From assembly GCA_965644295.1 (NCBI GenBank), contig CBFFRP010000358.1:62001-126000 (forward strand): DNA of 64,000 bases, in the 5' to 3' direction. Below, piece by piece: positions 10,843-22,563 of this stretch. The notes under the pieces are model-generated. The model ran no database searches. It worked only from the letters and a program-made list of their open reading frames with translations, and was not told the DNA's origin. Position numbers and translations under genes: made by a program. Source of the DNA: Paraphysomonas bandaiensis (lineage: Eukaryota; Chrysophyceae). How positions within the stretch are numbered: position 1 is the first letter of the stretch; each line of letters starts with the position of its first letter.

Positions 10843-11736
10843 ATGACACTCTCTACCACTCTCATTCAGGTATCCCTCTATGCCCCTGGTCCATTCTTCT
10901 GCTTCCCCTGGAAGCCCTATCTGAACCACTGCACCGGGACGGACTACAGGACCGGATATACGCACTTTGAGACCCACCATAGAGATGCGTTCAATCTCAC
11001 GTGGCATTTGGTGTGTTTGGTCTATCAATTGGCATCGAACTTTGCATTTTTAAGTGCAGTGGACAGAGCGGTGTTTGGCGATGGAGCGCAATTCTTCACA
11101 ATTATAACAGCCGTCATATGGATGCTGTATCTCGCGTCCATCTCTGCTTGTCCACGCTTTGTTCGGCTATGTTCTGTGGCAGCTATATCTGTTGCATGTG
11201 GTGTAGCACCATATATTATTGTTCGAAACTTGGATATATATATTTATTCTGCATTTTTGGCGATCTGGGCCCAGCATTTAGTCATGAGGAAGCAGGAAAT
11301 CAATAGAGGGTCTGCATTAATCGCACTCTCACTCATTGTGCGCGCCGCATTATTATTATTTCTTCCTTCTATAGTTTCAATCGTTATTACTAGAAATATG
11401 CGAGAAGTATTGGTGGTGTATTACGCTGTCTTGATGTGCCTGCTGTGTACTCAAAACGATCCCGTGGCAAGTGTTGTCATTGTGGGATCTATTGGAGGAA
11501 CCGCTTTGTCTGCTATTTTGTCTGAAGAGATTATATTTCTACATTCTTGTGCGTTTACAGCCATGCTAATGCAAGGCTTAGCACATGAAATTAGTGAAGA
11601 GAAGGCAACAATCTTGGCTTTACAAGGAAATGACGACCAGCGAGCCAAAGTGTCGTATGAATTGGCACATGTTACATACTTTCCTAACATGGTTTTTCAT
11701 GCTATTTACAACTCACTTGGCGAAGCAAGTATATAA
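10843..11736 (+). CDS. Multi-pass membrane protein, possibly Mpo1/DUF962-like
   Basis: A single-exon 297-residue protein with about seven hydrophobic segments between residues 50 and 245. Two His-containing motifs stand out: ETHHRDAFNLTWHLVCLVYQ (about 43-62) and a C-terminal QGLAHEISEEKATIL plus ELAHVTYFPNMVFHAIYNSL. A cytosolic HR(N/D)xxN..H segment near the start and a later H..E motif recall the Mpo1/DUF962 family of ER membrane 2-hydroxy fatty acid dioxygenases, which use a His-coordinated iron. I am not sure of this assignment; an unclassified membrane protein is the alternative. The ATG follows a GTAC-rich upstream region. Confidence 0.55.
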   Translation: MTLSTTLIQVSLYAPGPFFCFPWKPYLNHCTGTDYRTGYTHFETHHRDAFNLTWHLVCLVYQLASNFAFLSAVDRAVFGDGAQFFTIITAVIWMLYLASISACPRFVRLCSVAAISVACGVAPYIIVRNLDIYIYSAFLAIWAQHLVMRKQEINRGSALIALSLIVRAALLLFLPSIVSIVITRNMREVLVVYYAVLMCLLCTQNDPVASVVIVGSIGGTALSAILSEEIIFLHSCAFTAMLMQGLAHEISEEKATILALQGNDDQRAKVSYELAHVTYFPNMVFHAIYNSLGEASI

Positions 11737-13600
11737 ACGGGGAACGTTGTAGTGTACACTATGAGGTATCAGGAACACGCTGCTTTATGTGTGTGGACTG
11801 CTACTATGTCATTAGGTAGTAATCGTCAATATATCAAAGAAATTTTAACTGAGGAAGCGTTGGTTGTAATAAAAATACATGGGTTACGTACGAACTCAAT
11901 GACGATGAAGTCAAGGCAAAATTAGAAGAATTGTGTCGCGTTAGTTTTAATGCTGAGTTATAGTCAGCAGTTGAGGATTTTAGCTATATATAGTAGTAAG
12001 AATGCTAGAAAATATTGTAGATAAACTGAAATACTTATCCCTAGGTTAAATGGTACTCCCTGATTAACATTAAGAAAAATGAAAGTATTGTTTCATATTA
12101 ATGGTATCTATACATAAGCTTAGAGAATGTCAGTTGCACTAGATTAACGATTAACATAATATATATAACATTTGTACCCTTTACACAGAACGATGCTGTC
12201 GGGATATAGCGAACTATGAGGTAAGTAAGTAATATTTACATAAGTAAAATTTGTATTTGCAAGGGGCTTCTTCTTGTCGTTGACAACATTAACATACTTA
12301 TGATTTATGTATATCATCACACTTAATCCCTTTTAGCTCTTAGTTGGGCTGCGTATAAATTCGCTACAGCTTGCTTCTATTAATTGATAAAAACATACTG
12401 CCAATTTGACACCGACGAGGTATAATAGGAATGCGTATCTTAGCTATTACACATAATCACCATAAGAGGTACGAACTACATGTTGTAGCTAGTAGTGAAA
12501 GGTTCAAAATTGCTGTAATAGTTTCATTAACATGTATGACATTGTGTCCAAATGTGTTTATTATAAATCTCAGAGACGGATTATACAATTTGCCTGGCTT
12601 CTGGAGGAAAAGCTTAATCGATGATAGTCAGACAACTGCAGAATCAAATAATAATCATTCGTGATAGTGGACAACCATCTTCAGCATTTCATTGCTTGAA
12701 GACAAATAATAACGATCATGACAGCAATGCATAGGCTGTAAAACAGCATTTTTGTTGTGAAGAAGTTAAATTGTATTTATTTAGCTATATATAATAATTA
12801 ATTTAATTGATCAACAATATGAGCGATTTGCGTAGTCCCTGAACGAGCGTTTTTGGATTATTTGTGCCGGAAATTGCGACCTCTATAAACTTCTATAGTA
12901 AGATTCTTCGTAAGAAAAACCTTTTATGCGTTGACACAGCCAAACAAGATAACAGTAGCATGAGTAATTCTACATTGTAGTGATTGATCGCTATTGGCTT
13001 CTGTCTGGCCACTTGCTATCAGGTTCGGTACTGACGTGTTGTGTCTAATTCCAATTGATATGGAGTATGTCAAGTTGGTGAAATTACGGGACGTCTTAAA
13101 AAGTTTTCAAAGTACGGGAATAGAATTACAGGAGGAAGGTGAACACTAATATTTATAAATCCCTGCTTCAAAAAACGGCTGTCGTGAAGATTCAAGGTTG
13201 CAACAAAGCCTCACTTATACCCCCGGACTGTACAGGATCGAATTAATATATCATCGTCTTCTCTGGGATGTTGACAGCTAATATATATATATATATATAG
13301 CTAATTGAGTATGTAGTTTAATATCAATTGAATTGCAATTCAACTAATTGAGTCAACAAGAAGTAATAATTACAATTAGAAGTGACTACGCCAATTAATT
13401 TACAATTATTACTTGTTTGGGAGCACTAATTCATAATGGTTAGATTTTTAGTTTTGCACTGATCAAGCAATAATGGCACTAGAAATCACGCCCACCCACT
13501 CCTTTGCTTTTCCTCAACATACTCCCATGGAACTGATCAGAGTTGCGTAACAGTTATTAATATAATAACAATTTTATTATTTTTGCAGGTTGCAATCAAA
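11737..13600. other. Intergenic, no confirmed gene
   Basis: AT-rich with a (TA)n run at 13281-13300. A 77-codon frame at 12431-12664 has no recognisable features. AATTG-rich, loosely palindromic sequence at 13305-13420 may be a decayed MITE of the CAGGGCTGCGTA family. A GGGCTGCGTATAAATT fragment lies at about 12346. Confidence 0.5.
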
Positions 13601-13618
13601 AATTGTAAAGTCGATGTG

Positions 13619-14011
13619 ATGGCCGATCATAACAACTCTCCAATGTACATTAACATTCTGCTTGCTCGCTGCGTTTGCTTCTTAGAGTATGAGTTCACAC
13701 TATTCGGAATCTGTGTGCCAAATGACAGAGATAACACGACAAACTTTCCCCATGGATCCATAGCAATGGCAATGTGCAATGTGATTAGACGTCTACTGCT
13801 TATGGTAGTCTTTCGATTTCGATTTAGCAGAGGTCATCGAGACCTGATACTATATCTGACACTGTACATTTATGTGCTTTTATGTTACTCCTTGCTTTTA
13901 CTATATATTATATGCTTTAATTCACAAGCGGAGATGGTACATGACTTCCTACACTGCGTAAGTTACACTGAAGAAGATTACAAGAAGAAGGTGGCTGAGT
14001 CCATACAATAA
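13619..14011 (+). other. Open frame of unknown status
   Basis: The open frame runs from an ATG at 13619 (MADHNNSPMYINILL) to a stop at 14009-14011, about 130 codons, after a TTTTTGCAG acceptor-like site at 13580-13588. It has one hydrophobic stretch (LYIYVLLCYSLLLLYIICF) and a charged tail (TEEDYKKKVAESIQ). I recognise no family. It could be a small membrane protein or the last exon of a missing gene, or chance. Confidence 0.25.
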
Positions 14012-14197
14012 GTGAACAATATGCAATCGTGAGAAATTTCCTATATTCTTGTTTCAAACCCAGGACATTTCAAAGTGTTAAAGTAAATGAGTATTAACGT
14101 TAATATTATTTTTGTATCCATTACAAAACAGAAAGACAAAAATCTATTGATTGAAGATTGAAGTACCTTTCTGCTCTTGTACTACCCCTGTCAGCCC

Positions 14198-14484
14198 TGT
14201 TGAGTTTTGCCGTTGGAGCAATTATTAAAAGCTGTAATTCTACCCATCAGTGATGTCTCGTGATGTTGTGAATATTCAATGTACAGCTGATGAGGATTTG
14301 GTGGTTGCGTATCCGTCAGTTATGTCTTGTGATGTAAGGATTCAATCGACAGCGTATCCGTCATTTATGTCTCGTGATGTTGTGAAGATTCAATGTACAG
14401 CTGATGAGGTCTTGGTGGTTGCGTATCCGTCAGTTATGTCTCGTGGTTTGGCAAATCAATGTACAGCTTTGAATTGAGAGGGAG
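14198..14484 (+). mobile_element. copia relic: LTR stub joined to 3' internal region
   Basis: 14198-14242 is an LTR start (TGTTGAGTTTTGCCG...AAAAGCTGTAATTCT). It runs straight into a region matching the 3' untranslated part of the element at 43990-44073. Here that part is expanded as about three imperfect copies of a 45-75-bp unit (ATGTCTCGTGATGTTGTGAA ... GTTGCGTATCCGTCA). It ends in the polypurine tract TTGAGAGGGAG. Nearly all internal coding sequence is missing. Confidence 0.7.
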
Positions 14485-14985
14485 TGTTGAGTTTTGCTGT
14501 TTGAGCAATTAAAAGCTGTAATTCTAAGGCGTTGGAATTATGACCGTTAGTCGAAGAATACAGCAGTGATGAGCTGTATTATGAGAAGTGATATCATGAC
14601 GATGTAAGATCGTACTAGAAATGAGTGGTAGTAGAGATAACGTGATATATCGCTTATTATACTTATTATAATCTTCTCTTATCTTAACTTGATTTAATGA
14701 GTGAATACACGTCCAGTTAACTTAGTAAATCATCCAATTGTGTCATATCTTGACAAGCCCATTGATCGTCATGAGCAACATAAGTGTTGCTGCCAGCAGA
14801 CATTGCCCCATTCGTAGCTACACTGTTTCTAACTGAAAGTGTCTTAAATTCAATGACTTCAGTAAAATATCAGTATGACCATAGATATAAGACAATAAAT
14901 GATAAGAGACGTTGATCACAATTTAACTAATTTTATTATTTGAATGCATGTTATGTTTAGTTACTTCATTTACATTCAAATGTCA
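14485..14985 (+). repeat. LTR of the TGTTGAG copia family, longer subfamily
   Basis: Starts TGTTGAGTTTTGCTGTTTGA directly after a polypurine tract and keeps GATGTAAGATCGTACTAGAAATG. Its 3' half differs from the 320-bp LTRs at 38962 and resembles the relic at 45221-45460 (GA.GTTGATC.CAATTT). A gag relic begins right after it, so one LTR has a 3' internal region on its left and gag on its right. This is what LTR-LTR recombination between tandem elements leaves. The right end is approximate. Confidence 0.6.
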
Positions 14986-14997
14986 GTTTCGGATACG

Positions 14998-15600
14998 ATG
15001 GCGGATTCAAACTGACAGTAACTTCCAAAGTTCGATCAGTTCGGGGCAATTATCTGGATTAAGAAACTCAACGTGTGGCTCATGCAAAAGAATCGAAATC
15101 ACTCAAGACTCAAGGAGCGACCAGTGAAACCAGATGATAATGCACCGACAGCAATTCAAGTCAAATACAAGGAGGATATCGAAAAGTAGTTGGAGAGTAA
15201 GGACACTTGTATCACCTCAAGCTGTGATGGAAGTACTGGGATGGTCGATCAATACTTCCGGGAGAAAGACATGCTTCAGTACGATGATCCTGAACAGGGT
15301 TTACTAGCCAGTGACTTCATTGCGAGGCTATTGAAGTACCCACTGACCTATCGAAACACGGGGGAAACTGCAACAACTGTGTAGTAATTTATAGCTCAAG
15401 GCGATGCACCCTCTAACGATATGGTTACCACGTGATCAAGCGAAGGTCCTCAGGATATGAGCAGTCAAAAGAAAGAAGAACGAAGAAGGAAGAAGGAAGA
15501 AGGATCTAAGGACAGCTCAAATGAAGCGACATGGGAAGCGTCACAGCGTTAGAGGCGCTCTGTTTGCAAGCAAGACAAGTCGAGAGTGGCGTCATCAGGA
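14998..15600 (+). pseudogene. copia gag relic
   Basis: The translation matches the gag start of the element at 39266 but with stops: ATGGCGGATTC..., then the NHS/NHL-RLKERPVKPDDNAP block, KYKEDIEK followed by TAG (15187-15189), and VDQYFREKDML at 15244-15273. The rest degrades into a purine-rich AAGAAGG stretch equivalent to the basic zinc-knuckle linker. No protease, integrase or RT follows. Inactive. Confidence 0.75.
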
Positions 15601-15912
15601 TGACAGTGTGCACATATGCATAGCACACTTGCAGATGAAGATGATAAAAAACTGAAAAGTGAGGGAAAGCAAAGAAAACCCTCATTTTTTTGCTATAAAC
15701 TGAAAAGAGTTTTTGAGAAATGCCGGAAAAGCCCACAACTCCTCAAAACCGTTTCTGTTCTAGTCGGAACAGCTGGGCGTGTTGGGGGATCACATGCGCT
15801 GCACTGTGCTGCAGCATGCTTTGGATATTTAAGTATAAACTACTTGAATGACTGAAGGGACACATGGACAGAGTTCGACCCTTCCTGCGACTCACCGCAT
15901 GAATTGTTGAGT

Positions 15913-17491
15913 ATGGATTATATTAAGCTGAGTCGAGTCGAGTGTATAATTGACTATGCACGCAAAGACGAATACAGGGCGCTCAAATTCATGCTCAAAG
16001 ACCACCCTGAGCTAGTCAACTGCATGAATGAGGTGAGACACTTCCTGTTCGTCCGTCCGGTCGAGTTAGTGTTTTCTTTATTCAGGACATGGACAGCGCT
16101 CTTCATGTGGCATGTATTCATGGCAACCATAGATCAGTAAAGATTCTTGTGCACCGGCATGCGGATATACAACAGAAAAATATGGTATGTGTTCTGCGGT
16201 ATATCTACGTACCTTGAATACAGATTCGTGTTGTCACTATTCAACTAACACTTATTCAATACAGTTTGGGAAGAGTCCCTTGCATATTGCATGCTATAAA
16301 GGCTATCCGAAGATAGTTCGTTACCTTATGCTTTCTTGCCGTGCTCAGATAGCAGCTCTTGATTATGTAAGTGGACATAGTTAATTCCAATGAGTATCAT
16401 GACTGACAGATTACCAATGATGCTGGTATTTTATTGCAGCGCGGGAACACCCCACTCCACGAGGTTTGTGTGTCGCCCACACCATCCTCTGAGATTCTGA
16501 AGCTGTTGTTAGTTTGTGGGGCCGATATTCACAAGTTGAACGATGTAAGCCGCTTTCTAGATGTAGACACTGTGCATTGCGAAAGTATACTATCATATCT
16601 ATGCCATATGCTATCTTCGAATGGAATGCCGCATAGAATTGACTCCAAAAAATCGGCGTACTTTTAGTTACAATGTTCTGAGAAATTTATAATTTACGTT
16701 CTACATGTAGTTCAGAATGTCACCGGTTCATGTGGCAGAGAAGATCAGTCCACACCCGGAGAAAATTCTTCCCATTATTAAGAATTATCTCCCTGTAAGG
16801 AATTATATGTCGTCAGTGATGTAACGATTGTAGATATATATTGCATATTGAAGTTCTTGCTGTGTACTGTCAAATTTCGGCAGATTTATGTATGATGTGC
16901 GTATAGTGAAGTGCAATGTTGCATGGTACACAGTTTTGCTGACTTAATCGGCGGATGTAGGTGGAAACGACCTCTGAGGAAAGAAAGCGCGATAGAGTTT
17001 TGTTCAGCCTAGGTATGGGTATTGCTGCTGGTTTTGCTGGAGCGATGAAAGCAGTACAGGATAGGTGATGCCATATCGCATTCTACACGTGTGCTTTTCG
17101 TGTAGATGGTGTACGTTACTACTTGAACTGTATTAAATGTAGTTCAGTTTATAGTACTATCTATACTACTACAAGCAATATTTACTGATATATGTTCTTC
17201 TGGAAAGTATGTTATGTATTTTGATGGTCGTTGATTACAACATCTTTTGTACTCCGTTGTGTTCTGTTTTATGAATTGGGTGGTGGCTAATGATAGTGTG
17301 CAAACCTCAGACAAAACGCAGCTGTGTTGCCTAAAGCAGAAGAGTGCTCCACCATAACAAGAGGTCACCAGCGGTCAGGTGCTGTCATAGTGCAGGATGC
17401 ATCTGAATTCAGAAGCAATTTAGAAATGCTTACTAAACGAAGAAAGCGCAAAGACAATTCGAAAAAAGGGAGTCAAATAATTCCCACATGA
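15913..17491 (+). CDS. Ankyrin-repeat protein, multi-exon
   Basis: Exons 15913-16032, 16086-16184, 16265-16366, 16440-16544, 16711-16794 and 16961 onward, all joined in phase 0 at GT-AG sites. Each internal exon encodes about one ankyrin repeat: DSALHVACIHGNHRSVKILV, GKSPLHIACYKGYPKIVRYL, GNTPLHEVCVSPTPSSEILK, MSPVHVAEKISPHPEKIL. Exon 6 holds a Gly/Ala hydrophobic stretch (LGMGIAAGFAGAM) and either stops at 17066-17068 (205 residues) or is spliced after 17064 to 17311-17491. The second option stays in frame and adds a basic tail containing KRRKRK (264 residues). The longer model is my preference, not a certainty. Ankyrin repeats mediate protein binding; the partner is unknown. The gene sits directly after copia debris. 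Confidence 0.78.
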
Positions 17492-18347
17492 AAGTAATAT
17501 ATTGTGTGAATTGGATACACTCAGTGGTGTCGTTTATTGTTGTAACTTCATGCATGTATGACCGCCGTTGTCAATGTGATGTGCTTATATATGTAGGCCT
17601 CTGTAGCTTTTATTGATGGTAGTATGTTTTCATACGTTTTATTATTGTTCATTGTATCCAGATGTATTTCAATGTGATATGTCCTGTAGCGGAGATTCAG
17701 TCTGATTGTCGTAAATGTAGTGGTGAATCCATTTTTTTAATGCAAACTTTGTGGAGATACAAAAAGTGAAGATACATTATTACTTTTTTTCTTCTACTGT
17801 ATGTGTTGAAAACTCATCGTTATGTAAATTGGAAACTATTTAATGTAGCGATTGCTGTAGTTCTCTCGGGGTGTGTCAATATATGCGTTAGTAATAGTGT
17901 AAGTAATTATACTATACAGCACTACTCTAGAGTTATGATATAATATGGGAATAAGCTTGATTATAGATACTGTATAAGAATCTGTCTGGGATTGTATATC
18001 ACTTAGTGGTTGAAGTACAACAGCTCAATGTATTAAAAATATACAATATAGTGACTACCAGGGCTGCGTATCAATTAATTGATTCTCAATTAATTGCAAT
18101 AGTTGAAATTGAAGTAGCAATTGCAATTATAATTGACTACGTGTAAGTGTTAAATGATAGCCCTCAGCTCAAAGCTCAAAGAGTGGAAGGGAAGGAAACT
18201 ACAGCGTTTTGTTTATTCTTTTAATCTTCTCAACTACTGTATTCTTCACTGACAGTCACAATTCAAATTCCTTTAAAAAAATACAGCTTTTATTGATCAA
18301 TATTGCAATACGCAGGTTTCTTGAATAATTTAGAGGGATACTCGGCA
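17492..18347. other. Intergenic with MITE fragments
   Basis: No gene seen. A CAGGGCTGCGTATCAATTAA end at about 18061 matches the termini of the MITE at 44435-44548. Its partner end is not clear (a weak candidate is AATTGACTACGTG at 18131-18143). Confidence 0.45.
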
Positions 18348-18420
18348 GGGATAGGGAACAATATATTGTATTGCAATATATTGTAAAATATATTGATTGG
18401 TGAACTGGTCAAATATTCCA
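18348..18420 (+). mobile_element. Half of a hAT-type MITE
   Basis: CAGGGATAGGGAACAATATA followed by TTGCAATATATTG matches the terminal repeat of the MITE at 9789-9911. No second inverted terminus is found nearby, so this is a truncated copy. Confidence 0.55.
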
Positions 18421-18691
18421 TCTGCTGCTTGCTGCTCAGAGTTTTGTTATTGTGCCTTACACCTTAACACGTAGTTGGAGGTGTCCAGTTATAAGAGCTT
18501 GGGGGTGCCTGAGCTATTGTAAGGCTAATAACTAGAGTATTCTCCTTCTTATTTTGTTTCATCATTCCTATATTATCTTATTTATTTAGTCTTTTATAAG
18601 CTGCACCCGGTGTTATACCTCGGGTTAGCTATAGGCACATGACACACAATAATGTATATCAAAATTACATACACACAATATTGATATTGTT

Positions 18692-20391
18692 ATGCATGCT
18701 ATCAGTAATAGCGATGACATTGACGAGCTAACCGATACACCAAAGAGTGTTCAAGATGCTCTTTCAGGTAAATATAAACAGCAGTGGATCGATGCTATCA
18801 ACAGAGAAATATCCACTCTTCAGAGGAAAGGATGCTGGAGATACACTGCGTTGTTACCACCTGGAGCAAGAGCCATAAAGGGGAAACTCATATTCAAAAT
18901 AAAAAGAAAACAGAATGATATCAAATTCAAGGCTCGACTGGTCGCACAGGGTTTTACTTAAATCCAAGGCATCGATTATAATGATACATACAGCCCCGTC
19001 GCGAAGGCTACATCACTACGTACAATTAGTGCCCTTTCGACTATTATGAGACTCAAATTGCACCAAATCGATTTCACAACTGCGTACATCAATGCTGACC
19101 TCGAAGAGGACATATACATGCATCCCCCTCCTGGCATGGACGTCCCTGACGGAAAAGTCCTCAAACTGATGAAAAACATCTATGGTCTAAAGCAAGCAGG
19201 TCTTAACTGGTATAAGTGCTGTACAAATTTTATGCTAGATATGGGTTTCACCAGACTAATATCTGACCCGTGTATATATTCAAAAAGCAGATTAAGGGCA
19301 GGATTATGCTAATAGCCATGTATGTGGATGATATTATTATAGCATCTACATCCGACACTGATATCCAACAATTCAAAGACCATTTATCCAAAAAGTTCGA
19401 TATTACGGATCTCGGACTCTTAGATTATTATTACTTGGGGATTTCCATCCATCAAGACTTTGATAAGAATATCACGACTCTCAGTCAGGAGCAGTATGTC
19501 AACAAACTACTGGACAAATTCAATATGTCCAACTGTAAACTCATGTCAACACCTATGTTACTTTCCTTCAACTATGATTTACATGAATACAATCATCTTT
19601 CAGAGTCAAATCAAAGCTATGTTCAGAATTTCCCCTACAAGGAGGTCATAGGTTCCCTGATGTATCTAGCTGTATGCACTCGACCGGATATCGCCTACGC
19701 AGTCAATACTCTTGCCAGATTTTCTGATATGCCTAATCTAACTACCTGTAATGCTGCGTTACATGTTCTTAGGTATCTCAAAGGCACTGCTAAGCAAGGA
19801 TTGATATATTCTGGATCCCACATAACATTGTCAGGATACTGCGATAGCGATTGGGCACGATGTCACCTCACTCGACGGTCCACTACAGCTTTTACATTCT
19901 TCATAGGTAATTGTCTTATATCATGGCAATCTTGATTACAGACAACTGTGGCATTGTCATCTACTGAAGCTGAGTATATGGCATTAACGTCAGCAGCTCA
20001 GGAAGCATTATGGCTACGCTCTTTATTATCAGAAATTGGTTTCAAACTTCCATTCTCAACAACTATTGGGTGCGATAATAAAGGTGCAGTCCGATTATGT
20101 TACAATCCTACTCATCATCGACGTACAAAACATATCGAGATTCGATATCACTTCATCCGTGAACACATTGCGGAGAACATTTTGACTGTGGATCATATAT
20201 CCACAAAGTCAATGTTAGCCGACCTCCTTACGAAACCACTAGGAGCAAATAACTTCCGCACATTGCGAACTACATTGATGGGGGGAGCAGGGTTCGACAT
20301 CCCATCCAGCAACAACAGAAAGCGATCAACAACCTCAGAGACACCTAAATCACAATTACCAAGCCACAAGCGACCTAGGTGGCTAGTTTGA
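18692..20391 (+). pseudogene. Decayed Ty1/copia pol (RT and RNase H)
   Basis: A 5'-truncated copia polyprotein. The RT domain opens with ALSGKYKQQWIDAINREIST, then KARLVAQGFT and a stop (TAA, 18959-18961) where the family has the GIDYxxTxxPV region, which follows in frame. HQIDFTTAYINADLEEDIYM and GLKQAGLNWY follow; a frameshift occurs near 19270-19300; then MYVDDIIIAS with the catalytic YVDD box. RNase H has SDWARC..RRSTTA, a stop at 19933-19935, and SSTEAEYMAL. No gag, protease or integrase remains upstream. This family differs from the 39-kb element (tail QLPSHKRPRWLV). Confidence 0.88.
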
Positions 20392-20590
20392 GTTACACGG
20401 AGTTTTTACCATTTTTTTTTACTTTTATTAATACATGATGCTGGACTAGAAGAATAGTCTCACAATATGGCATCTCTGCAGTTCGCTTATTATTGACTAG
20501 TGACTGCTACTCTGGTTTTTACTCTCAGTGTGCATAAGTTCATATTCTCTCTATTATCTACGGTTCACTGATTATTTCGTTGAGGGGGCG

Positions 20591-20876
20591 TATTAGGATT
20601 CAGCTTAATACATGATTGTATCTGTGAGTTATAATGTTCAATGAAATATACCATGAACTGAATTAGAGAGAGTATCTGTCGAAGATACGTGATCGTCATC
20701 ATAACGTCGTCATTATCAGTTACACTTCTAACTATTCCGTTATGCATGATAGCTACGTTCTATATTGTTATTCAAAATTTTCACTCTATCGTGTTCATTA
20801 CTTACACTCTAATAATCACAACATTGTTTTACTATTATAAAGATCAATTCTTTATTTATATTAAGAACTTGTAATA
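20591..20876 (+). repeat. Possible 3' LTR of the decayed copia element
   Basis: A polypurine run TTGAGGGGGCG ends at 20590. The sequence from TATTAGGATT to TTGTAATA has short inverted ends (TATTA/TAATA). No second copy is in the window to confirm an LTR, so the boundaries are tentative. Confidence 0.35.
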
Positions 20877-20971
20877 TTGATTTGGCGTGAGTGATGCGGA
20901 TTATATAGTAATAAGTGTAAGTGCATGCAATGCTATATCAATACAATGATGGCATGCAGTGCAAGGTGCAG

Positions 20972-22101
20972 TGTGCCCCATTCTGAGCGCGTACTTAGGT
21001 AGATCCAGGTGGGGGCCGGGTGGGTGCCTAACTAATACTTGATTTAAGTCCCATACGTTATTTGCTAGCTACCTACTGAACCCAACTAGCTACATCATTA
21101 TCACACGGTATTCAGCGCTGAATATGCAGTGAGAACCCAGAGCGGGGAACTGCTGAACTAAGCAATGTGTATATAGGTAGAGGCGAGCAATCGCAGCACT
21201 CGGCAGCACCCACTAGAGGGCCGCACGCAGTAATTAGTTACGCTGTCAATATGGGGCAGTCCTCTACATATTGGCACCACCTCGTCGATGAACTCTTCAC
21301 TCTTAGCCTTGTGGTCTTTGCTTCCACACTGAAAACACCCTATATATGCTTCTGAACCCACTTGCTGTGCTTCTTTCCTCTGCTGTAGTCATCTCATTTC
21401 GCTTGAACTGCTTCACACGACATACACATACATGCAGTATGCAGTATAAGCAGTTGACATTCTCTACACCTTCTTGTTTGTCTAGCTATCACTTAGTTTC
21501 ATCGAATTCTTCATACGCATCTTTGATAATCTGATATGTAGTCGTTGCTTTAGTATGCAGCATTGGGCGGTATAGCTAACCATCACACACAACTCCTTCA
21601 GCTCTGGAGCAGGGGGTGGTTCATTGAAAATCATCATTTTACACAACTCCAGATCTCCAGACATCCATCTCAAAGATGAGAACAACCGCTATCTGTTCGA
21701 AGCTTGATTCCTCATTTCGATCAGTGGATGCTAACCGAAGCAACGAACCACAATACTATTAATAGTAAGATATGCTCACTCCATCATACTGTACTGCTGA
21801 GTACTGCTATATTACATGCAGCAGTACACACACTCCTATGTACAGCAGTACAAACACACTCATGTCATGTACACATCATCTCATATATAAAAATGGGGTT
21901 TTTACGGAACTAAAAACTGAGGGCGTCGTGGTGCCCGTCCCTCAGGGACGGGGTGGCAGTATTATATGAGGGACGGGCCCTCCCCTTCGGGGACGGCCAA
22001 ATCAATTTTTCATTAAAAAGACACTTTTTCACTTTTCACTAATAAAAAAACGATGACTTTTCAATGAATAACAACCACCCCCTGTATGTATGTACAGTAT
22101 G

Positions 22102-22115
<14 letters not shown>
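20972..22115 (+). repeat. Left arm of a 1.1-kb inverted repeat
   Basis: Starts TGTGCCCCATTCTGAG and runs to the (TATG)n tract. It is nearly identical to the reverse complement of about 29275-30407; I counted fewer than ten single-base differences. On its minus strand a zinc-knuckle-like CFQCGSKDHKAK and a KDAYEEFDETK fragment suggest old gag-like coding sequence with stops. A GC-rich self-complementary segment (GTCCCTCAGGGACGGG, GGCCCTCCCCTTCGGGGAC) lies at 21938-21995. Confidence 0.85.
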
Positions 22116-22133
<18 letters not shown>

Positions 22134-22263
22134 TGTATGTATGTATGTATGTATGTATGTATGTATGTATGTATGTATGTATGTATGTATGTATGTATGT
22201 ATGTAGGTATGTATGTATGTATGTATGTATGTATGTATGTATGCATGTATGTATGTATGTATG
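22097..22263 (+). repeat. (TATG)n microsatellite
   Basis: About 165 bp of TATG repeats with few interruptions (TACAGTATGTATA at the left, GTAGG and GCATG on the right). The 38-bp motif TTCACTAATA(A/G)AAAAAC(G/C) ... CAATGAATAA flanks it on both sides in direct orientation (about 22037-22074 and 22265-22302), so the tract expanded inside, or with, a duplicated segment. Open frames through it (Met-Tyr-Val-Cys or His-Thr-Tyr-Ile repeats) are artefacts. Confidence 0.95.
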
Positions 22264-22563
22264 TTCACTAATAGAAAAACCATGACTTTTCAATGAATAA
22301 AATCCCTTGGCGATGTTGCTTTCCATTTGGCCTATCAATACCAATAGCGACCTTTTCATTGGGTCTAATTTGAAAAAATGGGTATTTCCTAACTCACTTC
22401 TCAACCTATCCATAAGAGTTGGAAGCATTTCATTGGACAAAACTTCCTTGTAGGGATCATCAGCTGTTGTCCTACGCTTCGCTTCCATGCATGCATGTAG
22501 ATTGGCAACCTTGGTATACATCTGCGTCATGTTCATAAGCCTCCCAAATCGTTGCTGCCCCAT
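22264..22563 (-). pseudogene. Unidentified coding fragment adjoining the microsatellite
   Basis: From an ATG at 22563 the minus strand reads MGQQRFGRLMNMTQMYTKVA through DPYKEVLSNEMLPTLMDRL and DPMKRSLLVLIGQMES to FYSLKSHGF, then enters the (TATG)n tract. Composition looks like real protein (about 85 residues, helical, charged). Beyond the tract the related GGCYSLKSHRFFISEK recurs. It may be the N-terminal part of a gag-like protein whose zinc knuckle is in the adjoining arm. No family is assigned. Confidence 0.4.

Noticed and set aside
12431-12664. 77-codon open frame
   Set aside because: No recognisable motif, no splice or family support, AT-rich surroundings.
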